DNA of 64,000 bases, taken from Mycolicibacterium arenosum. Its GTDB lineage: Bacteria > Actinomycetota > Actinomycetes > Mycobacteriales > Mycobacteriaceae. Location of the stretch: NCBI RefSeq assembly GCF_024320865.1, contig NZ_JANDBD010000013.1, positions 124,001 through 188,000 of the forward strand. Reading direction: 5' to 3'. Positions within the stretch are counted from its first letter, which is position 1. Every line of letters starts with the position of its first letter. A model generated the notes under the pieces. The model had not been told where the DNA came from and did no database searches. It worked only from the letters and a program-made list of their open reading frames with translations. The position numbers and the translations under genes were made by a program. Below are positions 1-8,946 of this stretch, piece after piece.

Positions 1-1528
1 CCCGCTCATCTCGACGGAGACGGCGGCGGCCGCACTCGCGCTGTACCGCGCGCATCGCGGCGACCGTCCGGTCGTCGCCGTCATCTACACGCACAGCCAC
101 GTCGACCACTTCGGCGGCGTTCTCGGCGTCACGTCCCAGGCCGAGGTCGACGCGGGCACCGTCGCGATCATCGCGCCGGAGCACTTCACCGATCACGCGG
201 TGCAGGAGAACGTGTACGCGGGCACGGCGATGGCACGGCGGGCCGCCTACATGTACGGCGCGGTACTCGAGCGCGGCCCGCAGGGACAGGTCGGCTGTGG
301 GCTCGGGCAGGTCGGCTCGACGGGCGAGGTCGCGCTGATCGTGCCGACCGTCGACGTCAAGACCACCGGCGAGACGCACACCGTCGACGGTGTCGAGATC
401 GAATTCCAGATGGCCCCCGGCACGGAGGCTCCCGCCGAGATGCACTTCTACTTCCCGAAGTTCCGGGCGCTGTGCATGGCAGAGAACGCGACGCACAACC
501 TGCACAACCTGCTGACGCTGCGCGGCGCGCTGGTGCGCGATCCGCACGGGTGGTCGGGCTACCTGACCGAGGCCATCGACGCGTTCTGCGATCGTGCGGA
601 CGTCGTGTTCGCCTCACACCACTGGCCGACGTGGGGTAGGGAGAACATCGTCGAATTCCTCTCTCTGCAACGTGATCTGTACGCCTACCTGCACGACCAG
701 ACGCTGCGCCAGCTGAACCAGGGTTTCACCGGCATTGAGATCGCCGAGACCTTTCAGATGCCGCCGGCCCTTGAGAAGGCGTGGCACACCCACGGCTACT
801 ACGGATCGGTCAGCCACAACGTCAAGGCGGTGTACCAGCGTTACATGGGGTGGTTCGACGGCAACCCCGGCCGGCTGTGGGCGCATCCGCCGGAGGCCAT
901 CGGGCCGCGCTATGTCGAGGCGATGGGTGGCCTGGACCGGGTCGTCGAAATCGCACAGCATGCCGCCGATGACGGCGATCTCCGTTGGGCGGCAACGCTC
1001 CTCGATCACGCCATCTTCACCGATCAGGAGCACGCGGACGCCAGGGCGCTGTACGCGGATGTGCTCGAGCAGTTGGCCTACGGCGCGGAGAACGCGGTCT
1101 GGCGGAACTTCTTCTTCTCGGGGGCAACGGAGTTGCGGGAGGGCAACTTCGGCACCCCGACGCAGACCGCATCCCCGACCATGATGGCTCAGTTGACGCC
1201 CGATCAGATGTTCGACGCACTGGCGATCAGCGTCGACGGGCCGCGGTCGTGGGACCTCGACATCGCGCTCGACATCACGTTCACCGACCTCGACGCCAAC
1301 TACCGGCTGGCACTCCGCAACGGCGTGCTGGTGCATCGCAAGGTGGCAGCGGATCCGGCCACTGCCACCGCCACCTTGACGGTGGCCACCAAAGTGCGCT
1401 TGCTACAACTCGTCTCGGGCGACCTCACATCGCCCGGCGTGGAGATCGGCGGCGACGCTGCGGCCCTGCAGCAGCTCGTCAACGCCCTCGACAAGCCGGA
1501 CCCCGGCTTCAACATCATCACGCCGTAG
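1..1528 (+). CDS. Linear alkyl sulfatase, SdsA1/BDS1 type (5' end outside window)
   Basis: Zinc hydrolase of the metallo-beta-lactamase fold that splits primary alkyl sulfates into alcohol and sulfate. The frame is open from base 2 and gives 508 residues, so roughly the first 100-150 residues of a family protein (about 620-660) are missing. Visible hallmarks are the metal motif THSHVDHFGG (bases 89-118), AENATHNLHNL, and HHWPTWG. A helical dimerisation segment follows, and the last ~120 residues (from MAQLTPDQMF) look like the SCP2-type sterol/alkyl-binding domain typical of this family. The 3' end overlaps the convergent Nudix gene by 11 bases. M. tuberculosis Rv3762c is the likely counterpart (from memory). 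Confidence 0.9.
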   Translation, partial: PLISTETAAAALALYRAHRGDRPVVAVIYTHSHVDHFGGVLGVTSQAEVDAGTVAIIAPEHFTDHAVQENVYAGTAMARRAAYMYGAVLERGPQGQVGCGLGQVGSTGEVALIVPTVDVKTTGETHTVDGVEIEFQMAPGTEAPAEMHFYFPKFRALCMAENATHNLHNLLTLRGALVRDPHGWSGYLTEAIDAFCDRADVVFASHHWPTWGRENIVEFLSLQRDLYAYLHDQTLRQLNQGFTGIEIAETFQMPPALEKAWHTHGYYGSVSHNVKAVYQRYMGWFDGNPGRLWAHPPEAIGPRYVEAMGGLDRVVEIAQHAADDGDLRWAATLLDHAIFTDQEHADARALYADVLEQLAYGAENAVWRNFFFSGATELREGNFGTPTQTASPTMMAQLTPDQMFDALAISVDGPRSWDLDIALDITFTDLDANYRLALRNGVLVHRKVAADPATATATLTVATKVRLLQLVSGDLTSPGVEIGGDAAALQQLVNALDKPDPGFNIITP

Positions 1529-1982
1529 GGAACAGGTACCGGTCGACCACGTCGTCGGCCTCGCGGCGGAGCACGGGCAGCGCATCGAGCGGCCACCACT
1601 GGATCTCGGCGATCTCGAATCGGCCGGTCGCGACCGCATCGGGACCGTCATCGGCGATCCGATCCAGGCGGTAGACGTGGTCGATGTGGCGCGCTGCGCG
1701 CTGGGTGTGCGTGCCGAGCAGCGTCAGTTCCTCGGCGGCCACGTCGATCCCGGTCTCCTCGCGCAGTTCTCGGACGGCGCAGTCAACGGGATCCTCGCTG
1801 CGGTTCATCACGCCGCCGGGGAATCCCCATGCGCGCTCGCCATAGCCGTTGCGCACCAGGAGAACCCGATTGTCGACGACCCAGACGACCAGCGATCCGG
1901 CGGTGAATCTGGTCGACGTCCAATACACGATGAGGCGGACCACGCGCGGCGAAAGCAGACGGCCGAGGAGTACCTGCAACAT
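1518..1982 (-). CDS. Nudix hydrolase
   Basis: Nudix-fold hydrolase of a nucleoside diphosphate linked to another moiety; the substrate cannot be read from the sequence. The 154-residue protein carries a complete Nudix box at residues ~56-79: GG-x6-E, then RELREETGI, with the metal-binding REXXEE glutamates present. The N-terminal ~20 residues are hydrophobic and basic and may be an unstructured or amphipathic start. It starts with ATG two bases after the stop of the upstream SDR gene, so it is the last gene of a leftward metallopeptidase-SDR-Nudix operon. Confidence 0.85.
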   Translation of the reverse strand: MLQVLLGRLLSPRVVRLIVYWTSTRFTAGSLVVWVVDNRVLLVRNGYGERAWGFPGGVMNRSEDPVDCAVRELREETGIDVAAEELTLLGTHTQRAARHIDHVYRLDRIADDGPDAVATGRFEIAEIQWWPLDALPVLRREADDVVDRYLFPTA

Positions 1983-1984
1983 AC

Positions 1985-2746
1985 TCAGGGCATTCCGCCG
2001 TCGGCTCGGATGATCGATCCGCTGGTGTAGCTCGACGCATCGGACATCAGGAACAGCGCCGCACCGACGATCTCGCGTGGTTCACCCAGCCGCTTGAGCG
2101 CGAAGTGCTGTACGCCCGCGGTCGTCGCCTCGATGTCCCACGCCTTGCTGACGTCGGTAAGGAACGGACCGGGCATCAGCGTGTTGACGCGCACGGTCGG
2201 GCCGTACGCCAGCGCGAAGCCCTCGGTCAGCGCGTTCAACCCGGCCTTGGACGCCGCGTAGGGCAGCATGTGCGCGTCGGGTCGGCGCGATCCGCTGGTG
2301 CTCACGTTGATGATGGATCCGCCGCCATCGGCGACCATCCGATCGCCCACCAGCGCGGTCAGCCGGAACGGCCCCTTGAAGTTCAGGTTCATCACCGAGT
2401 CGAACAGCTTCTCGGACACCGATCCCAGCGACTCGTACAGCGGCGACATGCCCGCGTTGTTCACCAGCACGTCGACGCGCCCGAACCGCTCGTAGGCGGC
2501 GTCGACCAAGCCGTCGAGTTGGTCCCAGCGACCGACGTGCACGCCGTACGGCAGCGCGGCGCGGCCCGTCGCGGCGGTGATCTCGTCGGCGGTGGCGACG
2601 CAGGAGTCGTAGTTGCGGCTGGCGATGATCACGTCGGCGCCGCAGCGGGCGGCGGCGAAGGCCATCTCGCGGCCCAACCCCCGGCTGCCGCCGGTGATCA
2701 GCACGACCTTGTCGGTGAGGTCGAAGAGTTCGTCGGCGAAACCCAT
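1985..2746 (-). CDS. Short-chain dehydrogenase/reductase
   Basis: Classical SDR oxidoreductase of 253 residues. The Rossmann glycine motif TGGSRGLG lies at residues 18-25, NNAG is present in the central strand, and the catalytic YAASK pair (Tyr-x3-Lys) follows a conserved STSGS serine. The C-terminus ends in the usual G-S-I-I-x-A-D-G-G. ARC- and ASRN-type residues after strand 2 favour NADP(H), but the substrate is unknown. It is the middle gene of a three-gene leftward operon, 3 bases after the metallopeptidase and 2 bases before the Nudix gene. Confidence 0.88.
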   Translation of the reverse strand: MGFADELFDLTDKVVLITGGSRGLGREMAFAAARCGADVIIASRNYDSCVATADEITAATGRAALPYGVHVGRWDQLDGLVDAAYERFGRVDVLVNNAGMSPLYESLGSVSEKLFDSVMNLNFKGPFRLTALVGDRMVADGGGSIINVSTSGSRRPDAHMLPYAASKAGLNALTEGFALAYGPTVRVNTLMPGPFLTDVSKAWDIEATTAGVQHFALKRLGEPREIVGAALFLMSDASSYTSGSIIRADGGMP

Positions 2747-2749
2747 TCC

Positions 2750-3811
2750 TCAGTCCTTTCCGGCGTCGCGCACCACGCGGTGCACGAAGCCCAGCTTCGA
2801 GGTAACGGCCGGTGGAATGTCGAACGGGTACAACGGATTCTTACCCATCGCCGTGTTGACGCGATTGAACAGCAGCGACAGCCAGTGCCAGTCGAATAGC
2901 AGCCGTTCGACGGGCCCGTCGGCGTAGGACTCGAGCGGCGCGATGTCGTGCGGCGCGGCGAACCGGACCCGGTCGGCGTGCAGGACGAGACCCGCCTCGC
3001 GGCTGGTCTCGATGGTGTCGGTGATGTGCAGGTAGTGGGCGAAGCACTCCGCGAAGTCCTCCCACGGGTGCATCGTCGCGTACTCGGAGATGTACGACTC
3101 CGCCCAGTCGGCGGGCGCGCCCGTGGCGTAGTGCCGGGCGATCTCGCCGGAGTACGAGATCCGCTCGTCTCCGAAGAGGGTTCGGCAGTCATCGAGGTAT
3201 CGCGCTGCGCCGGAACCGGTTTCGACGAGGATGTGCTGGTAGTAGTGCCCGACCTCGTGGCGGAAGTGGCCGAGCATGGTGCGGTACGGCTCGCCGAGAC
3301 GCACTCGCAGCGTCTCGCGGTAGACGTCGAGCGACTCGACGACGTCGATCGTGATGACACCGCCGGCGTGCCCGATGATCACCTTCTCGCCGGTGGTGTA
3401 GCTGGACAGCAGATCGAACGCCAGACCGCCGTCGCTGCGCCAGTAGGGCTCGATCGGCAGTCCGAGTTCGGCGAGTTGGTAGACCAACCGCCGTAGCGCC
3501 CGGGCCGTCGGCACCAGCTTCTCGCGGGCCAGCGTGTCGTCGGCGGCGGGTTCCCGTCGGATCAACGAGTCGGCCAGGCAGCGGCCCCGGACGAACTCCG
3601 ACTGCTCGGCTTCCGTCAACCAGTTGCACCCGAGGGTGGTGTTCTGCGTGCACCGGATCCACTGCACACCGTCGATCGTCGACCCGCTCTCGTCGACCGC
3701 GACCATCGATCTGGTCGGCAGGTGCAGGCCCACCGCGGTGCGGCAGGTGTCGCAGCGGTGTGCTTCGAACGCGACGAAGGAGCGGCACACCGGACAGGCG
3801 AACGCACGCAC
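2750..3811 (-). CDS. Zinc-ribbon putative metallopeptidase (Peptidase_Mx / COG4307 type)
   Basis: Cytosolic protein with an N-terminal zinc ribbon (CPVC ... CDTC) followed by a putative zinc-metallopeptidase domain. The catalytic-like HEVGHYYQ (HExxH) lies in the middle and a conserved acidic DxxExFAE(C)FAHY segment lies further on, matching the Peptidase_Mx family; no function is established. A GTG at 3826 gives 358 residues. The GTG at 3811 (start VRAFACPVC) is preferred because family members begin just before the first CxxC and because 3826 would run into the divergent histidine-phosphatase start. First gene of the leftward operon with the SDR and Nudix genes. Confidence 0.78.
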   Translation of the reverse strand: MRAFACPVCRSFVAFEAHRCDTCRTAVGLHLPTRSMVAVDESGSTIDGVQWIRCTQNTTLGCNWLTEAEQSEFVRGRCLADSLIRREPAADDTLAREKLVPTARALRRLVYQLAELGLPIEPYWRSDGGLAFDLLSSYTTGEKVIIGHAGGVITIDVVESLDVYRETLRVRLGEPYRTMLGHFRHEVGHYYQHILVETGSGAARYLDDCRTLFGDERISYSGEIARHYATGAPADWAESYISEYATMHPWEDFAECFAHYLHITDTIETSREAGLVLHADRVRFAAPHDIAPLESYADGPVERLLFDWHWLSLLFNRVNTAMGKNPLYPFDIPPAVTSKLGFVHRVVRDAGKD

Positions 3812-3828
3812 GCCATATGGTGGCACAC

Positions 3829-4428
3829 ATGCAACTGCTGGTGATCAGACATGCGCTGCCGTTGCGCAGCGAGCCGGGTGAGGGTGCGGACCCCAACCTC
3901 TCGGAGGACGGCATCGAGCAGGCCAAGCGGCTGCCGGACGCGTTGGCCCGGTTTCCCATCACCCGGATCGTCAGCAGCCCGCAGCGCCGCGCGATCCAGA
4001 CCGCGCAGCCCGTCGCCGACGCGCTCGGTCTCACGATCGACATCGACGAGCGGGTCGCCGAGTACGACTACGGGCTCTCGCACTACGTGCCCATCGAGGA
4101 GGCCTCCGAGGAGGACGTCCAGCGTCTCATCGCCGGGCATCTGCCGGGCAACGTCGACCAGGACGCGTTCATCGCGCGGGTCAACGAGGGCGTCGCGGAC
4201 ATCGTGGCCGGCGCCGGTCACGAGGACACCGTCGCGCTGGTGTGCCACGGCGGCGTCATCAACGCGCTGGTGCACACGATCATGCAGACCGAACGGCTGC
4301 TCTGCGTCCAGGTCGACTACGCCGGCGTCACGCGGCTGCTGTCGTCGCGGACCGGAAAACTCGGTGTGGCGTCGGTGAACGGCACCGAACACGTATGGGA
4401 CCTGCTGCCCAGAAACCAGCGGTGGTAG
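3829..4428 (+). CDS. Histidine phosphatase superfamily protein (phosphoglycerate-mutase-like)
   Basis: About 199-residue phosphatase/mutase-like enzyme. The phospho-acceptor RHA motif appears in LLVIRHALP near the N-terminus, a second core arginine in SSPQRRAIQTA, the acid/base region in VAEYDYG, and the late histidine in VCHGGVI. The substrate is not predictable; many such proteins in actinobacteria act on small phosphoesters. ATG at 3829 (MQLLVIRH) is favoured; an in-frame ATG at 3817 would overlap the divergent metallopeptidase start. The gene lies 9 bases upstream of the APH-fold phosphotransferase and is probably co-transcribed with it. Confidence 0.85.
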   Translation: MQLLVIRHALPLRSEPGEGADPNLSEDGIEQAKRLPDALARFPITRIVSSPQRRAIQTAQPVADALGLTIDIDERVAEYDYGLSHYVPIEEASEEDVQRLIAGHLPGNVDQDAFIARVNEGVADIVAGAGHEDTVALVCHGGVINALVHTIMQTERLLCVQVDYAGVTRLLSSRTGKLGVASVNGTEHVWDLLPRNQRW

Positions 4429-4437
4429 ACAAGTCCC

Positions 4438-5460
4438 GTGACGGAGCAACTCGAGGGCCTCGACCTCGCCAGGCTGGACCAGCACCTGCGCTCGATCGGC
4501 GTCCCGCGCTCCGGTGACTTGAGGGGCGAACTGATCGCCGGTGGCCGTTCCAATCTGACCTTCCTGGTCGAAGACGACGCGTCGAAGTGGGTGCTGCGCC
4601 GCCCACCGCTGCACGGCCTGACACCGTCGGCACACGACATGACCCGCGAGTACAAGGTCGTGGCCGCGCTGGCCGACACCCCGGTGCCGGTCGCCCGCGC
4701 CGTCGCACTCGGCGAGGACGATACGGCGATCGGGACGACGTTCCAGATGGTCGAGTACGTGCCCGGCCGGGTGATCCGCCACACCGATCAACTCGAGGCG
4801 CTCGGCGACCAGAACACCATCGATGCGTGCGTCGACGCGCTCATCAAGGTGCTCGCCGATCTGCACGCCGTCGACCCGGAGTCGGTGGGACTCGGCGACT
4901 TCGGCAAGGCGAGCGGCTATCTCGAGCGGCAGGTGCGGCGCTGGGGCTCGCAGTGGGATCTGGTGAAGACCGAGGACGACGAGCGAGACGCCGATGTCCG
5001 CCTGCTGCACGCCAAGTTGGGCGAGCGGATCCCACCGCAGAGTCGCAGCGCGATCGTGCACGGTGACTACCGCATCGACAACACGATGCTGGACGCCGAG
5101 GACGCCACCAAGGTGCGCGCGGTGCTCGACTGGGAGATGTCGACGCTCGGCGACCCGCTGTCCGACGCCGCGCTCATGTGCGTCTACCGGCATCCGACGT
5201 TCGACAAGGTGCACGCCGACGCCGCGTGGGCGTCGCCTCTGATCCCGTCGGCGGACGATCTGGCGCACCGCTATTCGCTCGCAGCCGATCAGCCGTTGGC
5301 GCACTGGGACTTCTACATGGCGCTGGCGTACTTCAAGCTCGGCATCATCGCCGCGGGCATCCAGTTCCGGGACCGGATGGGGGGCGGCACCGAGTACGGG
5401 GACATGGTCGGCGCGGCCGTCGGCCCCTGTATCTCAATGGGTCTGGCCGAACTCTCCTGA
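4438..5460 (+). CDS. APH-fold phosphotransferase (acyl-CoA-dehydrogenase-associated type)
   Basis: Aminoglycoside-phosphotransferase/choline-kinase-fold protein of 340 residues. The catalytic loop VHGDYRIDN (HxDxxxxN) and the metal-binding VLDWEMSTLGDPLSD are intact, and an N-terminal glycine-rich ATP loop (GGRSNLTFLV) is present. Homologues, including M. tuberculosis Rv3761c, have been mislabelled FadE36 because related kinase domains are fused to acyl-CoA dehydrogenases (from memory); no dehydrogenase domain is present here. The substrate is unknown, possibly a hydroxyacyl compound. GTG start at 4438, just after the histidine phosphatase. Confidence 0.82.
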   Translation: MTEQLEGLDLARLDQHLRSIGVPRSGDLRGELIAGGRSNLTFLVEDDASKWVLRRPPLHGLTPSAHDMTREYKVVAALADTPVPVARAVALGEDDTAIGTTFQMVEYVPGRVIRHTDQLEALGDQNTIDACVDALIKVLADLHAVDPESVGLGDFGKASGYLERQVRRWGSQWDLVKTEDDERDADVRLLHAKLGERIPPQSRSAIVHGDYRIDNTMLDAEDATKVRAVLDWEMSTLGDPLSDAALMCVYRHPTFDKVHADAAWASPLIPSADDLAHRYSLAADQPLAHWDFYMALAYFKLGIIAAGIQFRDRMGGGTEYGDMVGAAVGPCISMGLAELS

Positions 5461-5463
5461 TGG

Positions 5464-5489
5464 GGTTCTCCCCGTCGCTTCGCTCGCGC
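5464..5489 (-). repeat. Short junction repeat, copy 1 (reverse orientation)
   Basis: The reverse complement reads ...GCGAGCGAAGCGACGGGGAGAA, a diverged relative of the repeats at 55386-55410 and 57671-57700 (shared core GAGCGAAGCGAC followed by GGGGA). It lies in the 72-base gap between the APH-fold gene and the transglutaminase-like gene. Confidence 0.4.
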
Positions 5490-5532
5490 CGGTCCGGATT
5501 CGCCCACCGCGTGGTTGGGTAGATACGTGCAC

Positions 5533-6339
5533 ATGATGAGGCGCGAGGTCGGGACGTATCTCGACGTGTACATCGGTGCCCCCACCACCCTGGAGTTCCA
5601 GATCGCGGTCGCCCCGCAGCCGGGCGCCCAGGTCACCGAGCTGTTGTCATTCACGTTGAACGGCAATGAGATCGAGGCCACCGAGCTCGTCGGCGACCAC
5701 GGGAACCGCATCCACAAGTTCGACGCGGAGGCGGGGCAGCTGGAGGTGAACTACACCGCCACCGTGCTCGGCCAGGCGGATCCGGCTCCCGTCGAGGAAC
5801 TCGACCTCTCTACGTATCTGCGGCCCAGCCGGTATGCGGAGGCGGATAAGCTCTTCGGCTTCGCCGCCACTGAGTTCGGCGATCTCACCGATCACTCCGT
5901 GCTGTTGGAGAAGGTGTCGATGTGGGTGGGTTCGCGGCTGGGCTACGTCCCGGGGTCGTCGGATCCCATCGACGGGGCGGTCGACACGCTGCTGGCGGGT
6001 CGCGGTGTCTGCCGCGACTACGCGCACCTCGTGGTGGCGCTGTTGCGCGCGGTGTTCGTGCCCGCGCGGTTGGTCGCCGTCTACGCGCCGGGCCTCACCC
6101 CGATGGACTTCCACGCGGTCGCGGAGGCGTACATCGACGGGCACTGGAGGGTGGTCGACGCGACGCGGTTGGCTCCACGCCAGACGATGGTGCGCATCGG
6201 TACCGGACGCGACGCCGCGGACACGGCGTTCATGGACAACCACGGCGGTTTCGTGAACCTCAACTGGATGAGCGTCAAAGCGTGGCTCGAGGGTCCGCTT
6301 CCGTCGGAACTCGTCACCGATCTGGTGAGCCTCCGGTAG
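5533..6339 (+). CDS. Transglutaminase-like cysteine protease-fold protein
   Basis: About 268-residue protein with a bacterial transglutaminase N-terminal beta region and a transglutaminase/protease-like core. The catalytic triad is visible: Cys in GRGVCRDYAHL, His in DFHAVAEAYI and Asp in VVDATR. No signal peptide is seen, so it is probably cytosolic. Such proteins often occur near glutamate-cysteine-ligase-like or alpha-E domain genes in actinobacteria; none is present here. ATG 5533 or 5536 (MMRREVGTYLDV) is chosen over the upstream TTG at 5515, which would add a short non-conserved tail. Confidence 0.83.
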   Translation: MMRREVGTYLDVYIGAPTTLEFQIAVAPQPGAQVTELLSFTLNGNEIEATELVGDHGNRIHKFDAEAGQLEVNYTATVLGQADPAPVEELDLSTYLRPSRYAEADKLFGFAATEFGDLTDHSVLLEKVSMWVGSRLGYVPGSSDPIDGAVDTLLAGRGVCRDYAHLVVALLRAVFVPARLVAVYAPGLTPMDFHAVAEAYIDGHWRVVDATRLAPRQTMVRIGTGRDAADTAFMDNHGGFVNLNWMSVKAWLEGPLPSELVTDLVSLR

Positions 6340-6362
6340 GGGTTCGGCTCACCGCGAGTCGA

Positions 6363-6749
6363 TTAGAAGCCGGCCTTCAGGTTCTTCTTCGCGGCGCGGC
6401 GCAACTGCAGGATGCGCACGGTGCCGACCAGGAACGTGAGCAGCCCGCCCGCGATCGCCGCCAGAAGCAGGGCGACGCCGACCGGCAACTCCCACGCCCA
6501 GCCGAACATGTGGATGGTGGTGGTGTCGGTGTTCTGCATGACGAACACCAACAGCAGGATCAGCACGACGAAACCGCCTGCCAGAGCCGACCACAGGGCA
6601 CCGGCGCGGGTGAACTTGCCCGCCTCGTCGGCAGGCATCGTCGGCTTGGTGTCCGGTACCGGGTCGTCGATCGGCGCCTCGGCCGGGAGCGAGTCCGACG
6701 GCAGCGGTTCGAAGCCGGGGTCCTTGGGTACTAACGGGTCGCTGCTCAT
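6363..6749 (-). CDS. LapA-domain (DUF1049) membrane protein
   Basis: Inner-membrane protein of 128 residues. The N-terminal ~50 residues are Pro/Asp-rich and cytoplasmic. Two transmembrane segments follow (AGGFVVLILLLVFVMQN and VGVALLLAAIAGGLLTFLVG), joined by a short loop with the QNTDTTTIHMFGW pattern of LapA/DUF1049 proteins, then a basic tail (RRAAKKN). LapA domains are linked to envelope assembly in proteobacteria; the actinobacterial role is unknown. The gene diverges from proX with 117 bases between the starts, and M. tuberculosis Rv3760 is the likely counterpart. Confidence 0.8.
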   Translation of the reverse strand: MSSDPLVPKDPGFEPLPSDSLPAEAPIDDPVPDTKPTMPADEAGKFTRAGALWSALAGGFVVLILLLVFVMQNTDTTTIHMFGWAWELPVGVALLLAAIAGGLLTFLVGTVRILQLRRAAKKNLKAGF

Positions 6750-6866
6750 GGCATCATCTTGCCCTCTCGCGCCGCGAGGGAAACGACAAACACGAGCAGG
6801 AGGGTCGACCTGCGGTTAGGGTCGCGGAAAGCTGTGACCCGGAGAAAGCCGGGAAAGGACGTTCGC

Positions 6867-7796
6867 ATGAACCGCGCGCTGGCTCTCATAGCCGCATTGA
6901 TCGCACTGCTGGCCACCGCGTGTGGCAGCGCCAACCCGTTGGGCGGCGGTGAAATCTCCGGCGACCTGAAAACCATCAAGGTGGGCTCCGCGGACTTCCC
7001 GGAGTCGCGCATCATCGCCGAGATCTACGCGTTGGCGTTGGAGGCCAACGGCTTCGAGGTCAGTCGCCAGTTCGGCATCGGCAGCCGCGAGGCGTACGTG
7101 CCCGCGGTCAAGGACCATTCGATCGACCTGATCCCGGAGTACACCGGCAACCTGCTGCAGTACTTCGACAAGGAGAACAAGGCCACCGACCCGGATGCCG
7201 TGCTGCTGGCGCTGTACAACGCGCTGCCCGGCGACCTGTCGATTCTGACCCCGTCGCCCGCCAATGATCAGGACGCCGTCGTCATCACCCGGAAGACGGC
7301 GGACGAGTGGAACGTCAAGAGCATCGCCGATCTGGCGAAGCGCTCGCCCGAGGTGAAGTTCGGCGGCCCGTCGGAGTTCCAGACCCGGGCCGAGGGGCTG
7401 CCGGGGTTGAAGGCCAAGTACGGCCTGGACATCGCCCCCGGAAACTTCCTCGCCATCAACGACGGTGGCGGGCCCGCGACGGTGCGGGCGCTGGTCGAGG
7501 GGTCGATCACCGCGGCGGACATCTTCACGACCTCGGCGTCGATCCCGCAGAACGATCTCGTCGTGCTCGAGGATCCCAAGAACAACTTCCTGTCGGCCAA
7601 CGTCGTGCCGCTCGTCGCATCGCAGAAGATGTCCGATCAGTTGAAGACCGTGCTGAACGCGGTGTCGGCCAAGCTCACCACGGAGGCGCTCGTCGAAATG
7701 AACACCGAGACGTCCGGGAACGCCGGCATCGACCCGGACGAGGCGGCGGAGAAGTGGGTTCAGGCGAACGGATTCGACAAGCCGGTGGCCGGATGA
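6867..7796 (+). CDS. proX: Osmoprotectant ABC transporter substrate-binding lipoprotein
   Basis: Extracytoplasmic binding protein for glycine betaine/choline-type compatible solutes (OpuAC/ProX family), 309 residues. A signal peptide precedes a lipobox ending in C19 (LLATAC), so it should be lipid-anchored. The mature part has the family pattern VGSADFPESRIIAEIYALALEA and VPEYTG-like LIPEYTGNLL. ATG 6867 is chosen because GGGAAAGGACG lies just upstream and the signal peptide begins there; an upstream in-frame start would put basic residues before it. First gene of the proXVWZ operon. Confidence 0.92.
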   Translation: MNRALALIAALIALLATACGSANPLGGGEISGDLKTIKVGSADFPESRIIAEIYALALEANGFEVSRQFGIGSREAYVPAVKDHSIDLIPEYTGNLLQYFDKENKATDPDAVLLALYNALPGDLSILTPSPANDQDAVVITRKTADEWNVKSIADLAKRSPEVKFGGPSEFQTRAEGLPGLKAKYGLDIAPGNFLAINDGGGPATVRALVEGSITAADIFTTSASIPQNDLVVLEDPKNNFLSANVVPLVASQKMSDQLKTVLNAVSAKLTTEALVEMNTETSGNAGIDPDEAAEKWVQANGFDKPVAG

Positions 7797-7832
7797 GCGC
7801 TTGCGCGAAGACCAGGGAGCACGGATAGCGAC

Positions 7833-8942
7833 ATGATCTCCTTCGAGAACGTCACCAAGAAGTACCCCGACGGCACGGTCGCCGTCGACGACCTCACCAT
7901 CGACGTGCCGGAGGGCACGCTCGCGGTGTTCGTCGGGCCTTCGGGCTGCGGCAAGACGACGTCGATGCGGATGATCAACCGAATGATCGACCCCACGTCG
8001 GGCACGCTCACCGTCAACGGCGACGACGTCACCAGAGTGGATCCGGTCAAGCTGCGCCTGGGCATCGGCTACGTCATCCAGAGTGCGGGTCTGATGCCGC
8101 ATCTGCGGGTGGTCGACAACGTGGCGACGGTGCCCGTCCTCAAAGGCGAATCGCGGCGGGCGGCGCGCAAGGCGGCGCTCGGCGTGCTCGAACGTGTGGG
8201 CCTGGATCCGAAGCTCGCCGACCGGTACCCGGCGCAACTCTCGGGCGGCCAGCAGCAGCGCGTCGGGGTGGCGCGAGCGCTCGCCGCCGATCCGCCGATC
8301 CTGCTGATGGACGAGCCGTTCAGCGCCGTCGACCCGGTGGTTCGCGAGGACCTGCAGGCCGAGATCCTGCGACTGCAGAGCGAACTGCGCAAGACCATCG
8401 TGTTCGTCACCCACGACATCGACGAGGCGATCAAGCTCGGCGACAAGGTCGCGGTGTTCGGACGCGGGGGCAAGCTGCTGCAGTACGCCGAGCCGTCGTT
8501 CGTATTGTCCAACCCCGCAGACGAACTCGTCTCCGGCTTCGTCGGCGCCGACCGCGGTTACCGGGGGCTGCAGTTCTTCAAGGCGACGGGTCTGACGCTG
8601 CACGACATCCGCAGCGTCGCCGAAGCCGATATCGACCGACTCGAACTCGGGCCGCAGGAGTGGGCGCTCGTCATCAAGGCGGACGGCAAGCCGTTCGCGT
8701 GGATCAACGCGGACGGCGTCGCAGTGCATCGCAAAGGCAGCGCGCTGTACGACAGCACCATTGGCGGGGGGTCGTTCTTCCCTCCCGACGGCTCGCTGCG
8801 GCTGGCGCTGGACGCAGCGCTGTCCTCACCGTCGGGGCTGGGCGTCGCGGTCGACGAGAACGGCCGGCTCATCGGCGGTGTCGACGCCGACGACGTGCTG
8901 GACGCGTTGAAGAAGCAGCGTCGCGTGCCCGAGGTGGGATAG
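7833..8942 (+). CDS. proV: Osmoprotectant ABC transporter ATP-binding protein
   Basis: ATPase that powers the betaine/choline importer, 369 residues. Walker A GPSGCGKTT, Q-loop, signature LSGGQQQRVG, Walker B ILLMDEPFSAVD and the switch histidine (VTHDIDEA) are all intact. The C-terminal ~115 residues form a regulatory extension with weak resemblance to a pair of CBS domains, which in OpuA-type importers sense ionic strength. ATG start 36 bases after proX; followed 4 bases later by proW. Confidence 0.93.
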   Translation: MISFENVTKKYPDGTVAVDDLTIDVPEGTLAVFVGPSGCGKTTSMRMINRMIDPTSGTLTVNGDDVTRVDPVKLRLGIGYVIQSAGLMPHLRVVDNVATVPVLKGESRRAARKAALGVLERVGLDPKLADRYPAQLSGGQQQRVGVARALAADPPILLMDEPFSAVDPVVREDLQAEILRLQSELRKTIVFVTHDIDEAIKLGDKVAVFGRGGKLLQYAEPSFVLSNPADELVSGFVGADRGYRGLQFFKATGLTLHDIRSVAEADIDRLELGPQEWALVIKADGKPFAWINADGVAVHRKGSALYDSTIGGGSFFPPDGSLRLALDAALSSPSGLGVAVDENGRLIGGVDADDVLDALKKQRRVPEVG

Positions 8943-8946
8943 CCCC

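Noticed and set aside
3476..3490. A GTTGGT-AG-ACCAAC palindrome resembling the GntR sites
   Set aside because: It lies inside the metallopeptidase coding sequence, has a 2-base instead of 3-base spacer and is not near any promoter or related gene; probably chance.
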